From Nostoc punctiforme NIES-2108 (lineage in GTDB: Bacteria > Cyanobacteriota > Cyanobacteriia > Cyanobacteriales > Nostocaceae), in the NCBI GenBank assembly GCA_003326195.1, contig LXQE01000125.1, forward strand, positions 34,608 to 76,606: DNA of 41,999 nt, in the 5' to 3' direction. Positions 35,001 through 41,999 of this stretch are shown piece by piece. A program made the translations under genes and the position numbers. The notes under the pieces were generated by a model. The model was not told the origin of the DNA and made no database searches. It saw nothing but the letters and a program-made list of their open reading frames with translations. Position 1 is the stretch's first letter; every line of letters begins with the position of its first letter.

Positions 35001-36773
35001 CTATGATGCTACCTGAGCAGCAGTCCGAGTCCGCCGTCTTCTCCCATCAGCAACTTTTACAGGTGGCTCATCAGGGATTTGCATCAACAAAGTCACAGAT
35101 GGTTGACATTGCAATTCCCGACGGATGGAACGTTGCAATTCTCGTTCTAAAGTTCCTTGCAATCCACCCCAGTCTATATCTGCTGCTTCACCTTCGCTAG
35201 GAGCAAATTCTGTCCAGCGCACAGTCAGGATTTCTTCAATGCGTTGTTTTACCCAGGTTTGTAAAAGCGATCGCTCTACACTTGTCACTACGCCCCGGAG
35301 GTGAGTTTCTGGTTTTGCTAACAGTTTACCATTCCAATCAATGGCAGCTGCGATCGTGATAATGCCTTCTGAAGCCATGCGTTGCCGTTCTTGCAGCACT
35401 TTCGCACTTACCATCCCCGAACTAGTAGTATCCACCAATTCGATACCAGATGGCACTTTACCAGCAACGCGAATGGCATCTTCTGTCAGTTCGACAATAT
35501 CACCATTCTGAATAATGATCATATTTTCTGCGGGAATGCCCATACTCTGAGCCGTTTCTGCGTGCTTCACTAGCATCCGATGTTCGCCGTGAAATGGCAC
35601 AAAGAACTTGGGTCGAGTTAAGGCAATCATCAGCTTTTGTTCTTCCTGACAGCCGTGACCGGAGACGTGAATCCCTTTATCCCGACCGTAGATCACTTTC
35701 GCACCTTGAATCATCAATTTATCAATGGTGTTGACTACTGCGATCGTATTTCCAGGAATTGGATTAGCAGAGAATACTACCGTATCTCCTTGGCGGATTT
35801 TAATGTGAGGATGTTCTTTGTTGGCAATGCGGGTCATTGCTGCCATCGTTTCACCCTGAGAACCTGTAGTTAAGACTAAAACTTTTTCGTCAGGGAGATT
35901 ACGAACTGCGTGCAATGGTTGCAGCAAATTATCTTCACATTTGATGTAACCTAAATTGCGGGCATGAGCAATCAAGTTCAGCATGGAACGCCCTACAACC
36001 GTAACTACACGGTTCTGCTTCTTGGCGATATCCAAAATCATGTTGATGCGATGCACGCTAGAAGCAAAGGTAGTGACAAATAGTCGTCCTGTAGCTTGAC
36101 TAAATACTCTCTCCAGATTGGGATAAACTGAGCGTTCCGAAGGTGTAAACCCTGGTATCTCAGCGTTAGTAGAATCACTTAGCAGGCAAAGAACGCCTTT
36201 TTCCCCATGTTCTGCTAGGCGTTGCAAATCAAACTTTTCACCATCCACTGGCGTATGGTCAATTTTAAAATCCCCTGTGTGAATAACTACACCCAGGGGA
36301 GTATGAATGGCAACAGTGAAACTATCAGCGATGGAGTGGGTATTACGGATATATTCAACTAAAAAGTTTTTGCCAATCCGCACTACATCACGTGGTAGAA
36401 CTGTTCTGATTTCTGTGCGATCGCGGACTCCTGCTTCTTCTAATTTACCCTCTAGCATTGCCATTGCTAGTCTGGGTCCATAAATCACCGGGATATCAAA
36501 TTGCTTGAGATGAAAAGCAATCCCACCAATATGGTCTTCATGACCATGAGTAACGATCATCCCTTTAATTTTGTGGCGATTTTCCCGCAAATAAGTCGTA
36601 TCTGGTAATACAATATTGACTCCATGCATCGCCTCTGTGGGAAAAGCCAATCCTGCATCTAACAGGATAATTTCATCGTCATACTCAAAAAGACAGGTAT
36701 TTTTACCAATTTCATGCAAACCGCCCAAAGGAATAATTTTCAAGGCGGAATTATTAGCTTCGTTTTTAGCCAT
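35001..36773 (-). CDS. rnj: Ribonuclease J
   Basis: This 590-aa metallo-beta-lactamase/beta-CASP RNase is an endo- and 5'-3' exonuclease in RNA decay and maturation. It has the metal motif THGHEDHIGG (H76, H78, D80, H81), then NTHSIADS, HTGDFKIDHTP, DSTNAE and GSQGE. The beta-CASP part includes VSGHGCQEEQKLMIALTRPKFFVPFHGEHRML. The C-terminal domain ends in a basic tail (VADGRRRRTRTAAQVAS). It lies downstream of dapA on the same strand with a 281-nt gap, so it may have its own promoter. Confidence 0.96.
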   Translation of the reverse strand: MAKNEANNSALKIIPLGGLHEIGKNTCLFEYDDEIILLDAGLAFPTEAMHGVNIVLPDTTYLRENRHKIKGMIVTHGHEDHIGGIAFHLKQFDIPVIYGPRLAMAMLEGKLEEAGVRDRTEIRTVLPRDVVRIGKNFLVEYIRNTHSIADSFTVAIHTPLGVVIHTGDFKIDHTPVDGEKFDLQRLAEHGEKGVLCLLSDSTNAEIPGFTPSERSVYPNLERVFSQATGRLFVTTFASSVHRINMILDIAKKQNRVVTVVGRSMLNLIAHARNLGYIKCEDNLLQPLHAVRNLPDEKVLVLTTGSQGETMAAMTRIANKEHPHIKIRQGDTVVFSANPIPGNTIAVVNTIDKLMIQGAKVIYGRDKGIHVSGHGCQEEQKLMIALTRPKFFVPFHGEHRMLVKHAETAQSMGIPAENMIIIQNGDIVELTEDAIRVAGKVPSGIELVDTTSSGMVSAKVLQERQRMASEGIITIAAAIDWNGKLLAKPETHLRGVVTSVERSLLQTWVKQRIEEILTVRWTEFAPSEGEAADIDWGGLQGTLERELQRSIRRELQCQPSVTLLMQIPDEPPVKVADGRRRRTRTAAQVAS

Positions 36774-37054
36774 TTTCTCCTTAGATTGTTACTTGTGGTT
36801 AATTAAGTTGATAGTTAACGAACTTGTATTTAAGACAACATCATCTGTCTCTTAAGCCAGTCCCAAAGCAATCAAGTTTTAATTGAAGATTTCAATTTTT
36901 TATTCAATAAAATCAACTGTAAGACTCAAGGATTCATAGTATATCTATCAGTCCTAGCACAGGTTTTTAAATTGCAACTTATGAACAATTATGATCGTTG
37001 TTTATATGTATCTTTGACAAGGAGGAGACTACCAGCATTTAAATAAGTTGGTGG

Positions 37055-37939
37055 TTAAATTAAACTAAGTTCTTTCAGAACCGCTTCTAACTTTTGACTG
37101 ACTTCTAAATCAGCTTCACATAACGGCGGACGAGTTGAACCAACCTCCCAACCTTGAAGTTGCAGTGCTTTTTTCACTGGAATGGGATTTGAAGTGAGAA
37201 ATAGAGCTTTAAATAACGGAAATAGTTGGAGATGAATGTCGCTTGCTACCTCAACTTTTCCCGCACTAAAAGCTTGAATCATTTGCTGTAGTTGGTTTCC
37301 TACCAGATGAGAAGCCACACTGACTACACCCTTTGCCCCGATCGCTAACAAAGGCAAAGTCATGTAATCATCACCAGAATAGATGTGGAATTCTTTTGGT
37401 GTCAAGCGACGAATTTCGCTTGCCTGATCTATATTACCAGTGGATTCTTTAATTCCGACAATATTGCTAACCTCAGCTAACCGGGCAACTGTTTCTGGCT
37501 GAAGGTTTTGTCCGGTACGACCTGGGACATTATATAACAACAACGGTAAGTCGGGACAGGCTTGTGCTATTGCCTTAAAGTGCGCTTCCAATCCCGCTTG
37601 CGGCGGTTTGTTGTAATAAGGAACAACTTGTAAGGAACCATGTACTCCTATTTTAGACGCTTTTTGGGTGGCTGCGATCGCTTCTTTGGTGGAATTTGAT
37701 CCACAACCTGCGATTACCTTGGCTTTTCCTGCCACGGACTGCAATACCTCGACAAACAACTGGTATTCTTCATCCCAACTTAGCGTCGGGGATTCTCCTG
37801 TTGTGCCGCACATCACCAATGTATCTGTACCGTTGTTAGCTAGATGCGCCGCCAGTTCTGCCGCTACATCATAGTTGACACTACCATCTGCTTTAAATGG
37901 TGTAATCATAGCGGTTAAAACATTGCCAAAATCTCCCAC
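37055..37939 (-). CDS. dapA: 4-hydroxy-tetrahydrodipicolinate synthase
   Basis: This 294-aa TIM-barrel aldolase condenses pyruvate with aspartate semialdehyde in lysine/diaminopimelate synthesis. Visible catalytic residues are T46/T47 in GTTGES, Y136 and R141 in [12 protein letters not shown], and the Schiff-base K164 in VGIKESTG. The start is GTG at 37939, with AGGAG 10 nt upstream. It directly follows asd, which makes its substrate. Confidence 0.96.
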   Translation of the reverse strand: MGDFGNVLTAMITPFKADGSVNYDVAAELAAHLANNGTDTLVMCGTTGESPTLSWDEEYQLFVEVLQSVAGKAKVIAGCGSNSTKEAIAATQKASKIGVHGSLQVVPYYNKPPQAGLEAHFKAIAQACPDLPLLLYNVPGRTGQNLQPETVARLAEVSNIVGIKESTGNIDQASEIRRLTPKEFHIYSGDDYMTLPLLAIGAKGVVSVASHLVGNQLQQMIQAFSAGKVEVASDIHLQLFPLFKALFLTSNPIPVKKALQLQGWEVGSTRPPLCEADLEVSQKLEAVLKELSLI

Positions 37940-38021
37940 CCTTTTTTCACTCCTGATTACCCATGTTTTTATATCTTGGTGGTTCTCTATTGTAATAACC
38001 TATCTGCAAATTGCTTTCAAG

Positions 38022-38107
38022 TGTCATTAGTTATTTGTCCTTTGTCCTTTGTCCTTTGTCATTTTACTAATGACCAATGACCAATGACTAATGACTAATA
38101 GCTAATG
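38022..38107. repeat. TGACAAA/TCATTAG inverted tandem repeat in the asd-dapA spacer
   Basis: TTTGTCC units face ATGACCAATGACTAATGAC units. It is the same family as in the groES-groEL spacer. The last residues of Asd (AISH) and its stop codon lie in the repeat. Confidence 0.8.
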
Positions 38108-39125
38108 GTTTGAGTAGATTTTTCTCTACTAATAACTCAGCGATTTGTACTGCATTCAATGCTGCGCCTTTGCGAATTTGATCGCCACATAACCATAATT
38201 CCAAGCCACAAGGATGAGAAATATCCTGGCGAATTCTTCCCACTAAAACTTCATCTCGACCGGTTGCTTCTATTGGCATCGGAAAATGATTCGTTCCCCA
38301 ATCTTCTACCAGTTTTACTCCAGGGGAGGAATTTAAAATTTCTCTGGCTTCCTTCGCACTAAAGGCAGTCTCAAATTCTAAATTAATGGCTTCTGAGTGG
38401 GCGCGGAGTACGGGAACCCGTATACAGGTTGCAGTGATTCTGATTTGCTGCGTACCAAATATTTTTCGGGTTTCGTTGACCATTTTCATTTCTTCCTCAC
38501 AATAACCCAAATCGTTTAATGGGGAGTTATGCGGGAATAAATTAAATGCCAATGGGTAAGGCAATATTTCGGCAATCGGTGGCTGTCCTTGTAGTATAGC
38601 GCTTGTTTGGGTTTTGACTTCTGCCATTGCTCTAGCACCCGCACCACTAGCAGATTGGTAGGTTGCAGCGACGATGCGTTGCACTGGCTTAACTTTATGC
38701 AATGGCCAGACTGCCACAGCCATTAAAATCGTTGTGCAGTTGGGGTTAGCAATGATGCCTTGGTGATGCGCTGCGGCTTGGGGATTCACCTCTGGAACTA
38801 CTAAGGGAACTTCCGGGTTCATCCGAAAGGCACTGGAGTTGTCAATTACCACTGCGCCCTTTTCCACGGCAACAGCTGCCCAAGTTTTGGATGTGGAACC
38901 ACCTGCACTAGCTAGTACTATATCGACATTTTCAAAAGCGCGATCGCTCACTGCCTCTATTGGTATATTTTCACCTTTAAAGCGCAGCGATCGCCCAACA
39001 CTCCGCTCTGATGCCAATAGCTTCAAGTCAGCAACTGGGAAATTACGACTTTCTAATAATTCCAGCAACTCTGTGCCGACTGCACCAGTCGCTCCCAAAA
39101 TAGCTAAACGATAAGATTTCGACAA
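38088..39125 (-). CDS. asd: Aspartate-semialdehyde dehydrogenase
   Basis: This 345-aa NADPH enzyme makes aspartate semialdehyde from aspartyl phosphate. It begins (M)SKSYRLAILGATGAVGTELLELL (Rossmann motif), with catalytic C130 in IIANPNCTTIL and RVPVLRAHSEAINLE. I chose a TTG start at 39123-39125 because a perfect AGGAGG lies 8 nt upstream (39134-39139) and the family starts there. The longer frame from 39173 would translate the ribosome-binding site. It is the first gene of asd-dapA-rnj, divergent from tig. Confidence 0.95.
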   Translation of the reverse strand: MSKSYRLAILGATGAVGTELLELLESRNFPVADLKLLASERSVGRSLRFKGENIPIEAVSDRAFENVDIVLASAGGSTSKTWAAVAVEKGAVVIDNSSAFRMNPEVPLVVPEVNPQAAAHHQGIIANPNCTTILMAVAVWPLHKVKPVQRIVAATYQSASGAGARAMAEVKTQTSAILQGQPPIAEILPYPLAFNLFPHNSPLNDLGYCEEEMKMVNETRKIFGTQQIRITATCIRVPVLRAHSEAINLEFETAFSAKEAREILNSSPGVKLVEDWGTNHFPMPIEATGRDEVLVGRIRQDISHPCGLELWLCGDQIRKGAALNAVQIAELLVEKNLLKPLAISH

Positions 39126-39960
39126 ACTTGCTTCCTCCTTTAAGAGACCTAATCTGCAATTTCTTGTGAACAATTGATAATTTAGTTATATTTAAATAGC
39201 GATCACAGTCTGGAAATATATTTTTAATAGGTTTAGATTTTTCTCTAATTTAGTCTATCTTTATATATTTAATACATTTATTTTTTTGCTTATTTAATTA
39301 AGTTAAATGATATTGCATTTTAAAATAACAGTATATTCATTTTTTCCATCGATTTTAATTATAACTATATATTATACAGCAAACTGCCACTTTTCTAATA
39401 AATGGAGATATCTGCACTTAGGGGTTTAACAAGCATCCTACCTGCAAAGAAATAAATGTATTGGCTGCACGCTTCCTTGCCAAAATGATGAATATACTAG
39501 GATCTAAATCCATAAAGCCAGCACCACGTCAAACTGAGCTATGTGGTTAAGTAACAGATGCACTCTCGTACCACACACAACTTAATAATAGCTAGATAAT
39601 AGCTAGACTAAATACTATAACTTTAACCTGGGGGTACTAACCACTATTTGAGAACCAGGATATCACGGCATTAGCCCACTGGATAATTAATTCCCAAGTT
39701 TTAGAGTGAGTCGGGAGTGAAGAAGAGAATAGGTTACAGGGTACAGTTTACAGATTTATTCCCTATCAATTGTCACCTCCCCTTAATCCAAATGCCCCAT
39801 TAACTAAATTGTTATGAAGGTAAAATGTCAAGTCCTTGATAATTGGCAGTAAACTGGATGTTTGCCCCAGGACAAACATCCATCCTTGGATGTCACAAGA
39901 CCTTTTGGCAAACTCCCATTACCCCTAAGAGACATCAAGCCATAAACGCAAACAATTATT
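39126..39960. other. AT-rich divergent spacer between asd and tig
   Basis: About 0.8 kb without a convincing gene. It has a very A+T-rich block (39174-39400), a short tandem AATAGCTAGAT pair near 39585-39606, and an inverted repeat TGGATGTTTG-N8-CAAACATCCA (39855-39882). The asd promoter must lie here. Confidence 0.5.
39855..39882. repeat. Perfect 10-bp inverted repeat upstream of tig
   Basis: TGGATGTTTG (39855-39864) and CAAACATCCA (39873-39882) around CCCCAGGA. A third partial copy CTTGGATGTC follows. It could be an operator, a hairpin or a dispersed repeat. Confidence 0.6.
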
Positions 39961-39963
39961 TTA

Positions 39964-39992
39964 TTGCGTTTTGTGTGTACTCGGAGTATAAA
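39964..39992 (+). promoter_or_regulatory. Probable sigma-70-type promoter of tig
   Basis: TTGCGT (39964-39969) and TATAAA (39987-39992) are 17 nt apart. Transcription would start near 40000, giving a leader of under 20 nt before the tig ATG. Confidence 0.6.
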
Positions 39993-40016
39993 ATACCAGA
40001 AAACTAGAGACGAAGC

Positions 40017-41456
40017 ATGAAAGTTACCCAGGAAAAACTTCCCGCCAGCCAAATTGGTCTGGAAATAGAGATTACGCCGGAAATTACCAAGCAAACTTAC
40101 GAACAGGTCATTAAAAACTTAGCGAGTACTGCCAATATTCCTGGGTTTCGTAAAGGCAAGGTGCCTCGGCCGATATTACTACAACGGCTGGGTACAACTC
40201 GAATCAAGGCAGCGGCGCTGGAAGAACTAATTCAAGATGGCATTGAGCAAGCAGTCAAACAAGAAGCCATCCCAGCAATCGGTCAGCCGCAATTGCGCTC
40301 CTCTTTTGAGGATTTGATTAATAATTATGAACCTGGAAAACCCCTGACGATTTCCGCTGCTGTCGATGTAGAACCAGAAGTGAATCTAGTGCAGTACACT
40401 GATTTGCAAGCCAAGGCCGAAGAAGTTAAGTACGATCCAGAGCGAGTGGACGCTAACCTTGACAAGGAACGTCAAGAATTGGCGACATTAATTCCTGTAG
40501 AAGGACGTGCAGCCCAAATCGGCGATATTGCCGTAGTCGATTTTAAAGGTTCATTCGCCAGAGTTGAGGGCGAGGACGAAAAAGCTGAACTAGAACCGAT
40601 TCCCGGAGCCGAAGCAACTGATTTTCAAGTTGAGTTGCAGGAAGATAAGTTTATTCCAGGCTTTATTTCGGGAATAGTAGGGATGAATCCTGAAGAAACG
40701 AAAGAAATTGCGGCACAGTTCCCAGATCCTTATGCTAATGAAGAATTAGCTGGAAAAGCGGCAACTTTCACCGTGACACTCAAAGAATTAAAGGAAAAGG
40801 AGCTACCAGAAGTAAATGACGATTTCGCCCAGGAAGTCAGCGATTTTGAAACCTTAGAGGAGTTACGCGCTTCTTTGGTAGAGCAATATCAAAAAGAGGC
40901 GGACGACAAAACAAAAACCAATAAGCAGGAAGCTTTGTTAACGGAACTGCTCAAGCACGTAGAAGTTGACTTACCAGCAACTTTGATTGAGCAAGAAGTG
41001 GATGCGATGCTAACGCAAACAGCAATGCGACTGTCTCAGCAGGGATTGGATGTGAGAAAGCTGTTTACTCAAGATATTATTCCGCAATTGCGGGAGCGAT
41101 CGCGTACTGAAGCAATTGAACGCATCAAACGCTCCTTATCCTTGCGGGAAATAGGAAAACGCGAATCTATTGAGGTAACACCAGAAGAAATCGCAGCCAG
41201 AGTTACAGAACTTTTGGAACAATACTCGGAGGAACAGGATGTTGATGAAGATAAACTGCGCTCAATCGTGGAAAACGAACTGTTAACCGAAAAAATCATC
41301 GATTGGCTCTTAGAACACTCATCAGTTGAACTTGTACCGGAAGGTTCATTAAGTCCTGCGGAGGAAACGGAAGACACAGAAGCAGATGCTGATGCTGATG
41401 CACCTCAGACTGAGGAAGAAAACAGCGAAGCTTCTACAGAAGTTACAGAAGGATAA
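40017..41456 (+). CDS. tig: Trigger factor (ribosome-bound chaperone)
   Basis: This 479-aa protein folds nascent chains at the ribosome exit. The N-terminal ribosome-binding domain has the signature PGFRKGKVPRPIL (residues 41-53). A PPIase (FKBP-like) domain follows (about 160-245, GDIAVVDFKGSF ... FIPGFISGIVGMNPEE), then the helical C-terminal domain. It ends in a very acidic tail (EETEDTEADADADAPQTEEE). It is followed by clpP, a common cyanobacterial order (tig-clpP-clpX). Confidence 0.97.
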   Translation: MKVTQEKLPASQIGLEIEITPEITKQTYEQVIKNLASTANIPGFRKGKVPRPILLQRLGTTRIKAAALEELIQDGIEQAVKQEAIPAIGQPQLRSSFEDLINNYEPGKPLTISAAVDVEPEVNLVQYTDLQAKAEEVKYDPERVDANLDKERQELATLIPVEGRAAQIGDIAVVDFKGSFARVEGEDEKAELEPIPGAEATDFQVELQEDKFIPGFISGIVGMNPEETKEIAAQFPDPYANEELAGKAATFTVTLKELKEKELPEVNDDFAQEVSDFETLEELRASLVEQYQKEADDKTKTNKQEALLTELLKHVEVDLPATLIEQEVDAMLTQTAMRLSQQGLDVRKLFTQDIIPQLRERSRTEAIERIKRSLSLREIGKRESIEVTPEEIAARVTELLEQYSEEQDVDEDKLRSIVENELLTEKIIDWLLEHSSVELVPEGSLSPAEETEDTEADADADAPQTEEENSEASTEVTEG

Positions 41457-41478
41457 TAAAAAATCCCACAACCATGAG

Positions 41479-41509
41479 TTCACCAGTTCTGAGTTAAAGT
41501 ACTGGTGAA
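41479..41509 (+). terminator. Hairpin after tig
   Basis: TTCACCAGT (41479-41487) pairs perfectly with ACTGGTGAA (41501-41509), 23 nt after the tig stop. No T run follows, so termination is not certain. Confidence 0.5.
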
Positions 41510-41781
41510 ATGGGTAAGGTAAGGGAGATGAGGAAATAGGGAGAGAAATAACCAATGCCCAATGCCCAATGACTCAGGGATTAAGTCGGAATAATTAAAT
41601 AATTAATGAATTTTCGGCAAATAGTGACACCTGTTATTGCCTAGGCTTGATACTGTGTTACACGAGAGGAAATTATATGAGGCATAATGGTTAATACGTA
41701 GCTTATAAAAATTCCATTCGTTGAAAAGGCAGCATCTGCTGCTGAAACATTTGTCCTAAATAATCGTCAAAGAAAGCTTGT

Positions 41782-41999
41782 ATGCTTGAATCGCAGTCGG
41801 GAAATTCCCCAATCAGCAACTTAAGTCGAATAAACATTAACTCCCAGTTAAGCAGCCCTAGCAACATCGTACCGATGGTGATAGAGCAATCTGGCATGGG
41901 AGAAAGAGCTTTCGACATCTACTCCCGCCTGCTGCGAGAGCGGATTATCTTTTTAGGAACGCCAATAGACGATGCCGTAGCCAACTCAATTGTGGCTCA
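41782..41999 (+). CDS. clpP: ATP-dependent Clp protease proteolytic subunit ClpP (5' part; runs off the window)
   Basis: The frame starts [19 protein letters not shown] and continues [42 protein letters not shown], the conserved ClpP N-terminal region; 72 codons are present before the edge. I chose ATG 41782 because a stop lies 19 nt upstream; the internal ATG 41875 ([13 protein letters not shown]) would match shorter ClpP proteins. Catalytic Ser and His lie beyond the window. It follows tig by 325 nt. Confidence 0.9.
   Translation, partial: MLESQSGNSPISNLSRININSQLSSPSNIVPMVIEQSGMGERAFDIYSRLLRERIIFLGTPIDDAVANSIVA

Noticed and set aside
41703..41918. Minus-strand open frame of 71 codons near the right edge
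   Set aside because: It overlaps the clear clpP start on the plus strand and shows no family features.

Overview
The window looks like a chromosome segment of a filamentous, heterocyst-forming cyanobacterium of the Nostoc/Anabaena type. The signs are: very frequent HIP1 octamers (GCGATCGC), an allophycocyanin alpha-B gene (apcD), a stand-alone Mo-nitrogenase C-terminal-domain protein, an Rre1/Ycf29-type response regulator, a groESL operon with CIRCE and K-box elements, and many short tandem and inverted repeats of the kind that fill Nostoc intergenic spacers. No rRNA, tRNA, CRISPR array or complete insertion sequence was recognised.

Layout. 1-1917 is the 5' part of purL (minus strand). 1961-2654 is a Doc-type toxin with its upstream partner. 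2879-4020 holds a small hydrophobic peptide gene and a gene-free stretch that ends in a strong orphan terminator. 4021-9822 has apcD, an RlmD-like rRNA methyltransferase, an RsbW-like kinase, two small cyanobacterial genes, asnS and a NIL-domain protein. 9900-13740 has an Rre1-like regulator divergent from groES-groEL. 13820-16817 is an accessory stretch: an Rpn-family nuclease gene, an orphan ParA-like ATPase flanked by broken copies of the Rpn 3' end, and a hicBA module. 16936-19998 has two SAM methyltransferase-like genes around an SPL-type radical SAM gene. 20073-23361 is ureD-ureA-ureB-ureC. 23365-26874 is a second accessory stretch: an Rpn gene with an amber codon, a vapBC pair followed by a remnant of an Rpn 3' end, and a decayed NACHT gene with five phased 10-bp repeats upstream. 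26940-34240 has a hybrid sensor kinase, an aldehyde dehydrogenase, a molybdoenzyme, rpmF, a MITE-like element, a caspase-fold protein lacking both catalytic residues, and the Mo-nitrogenase-domain protein. 35001-41999 is the asd-dapA-rnj set, divergent from tig and the start of clpP.

How parts fit together. Housekeeping blocks (purine synthesis, lysine-pathway entry, protein folding and proteolysis, urea use, phycobilisome) are separated by two accessory islets. In both islets a full-length or nearly full-length Rpn gene is followed by unrelated cargo (ParA in one, vapBC in the other), and then by a second, truncated copy of an Rpn 3' end. I regard this recurring 'Rpn - cargo - Rpn 3' remnant' layout as the most unusual thing in the window. 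Other points worth attention are the phased operator-like repeats and deletion in the NACHT gene, the overlapping radical SAM/methyltransferase pair, the repeat-derived ribosome-binding site and inverted repeats in the urease operon, and a repeat-like insert inside PurL. All calls come from reading the sequence and from memory of the families; no database search was run.
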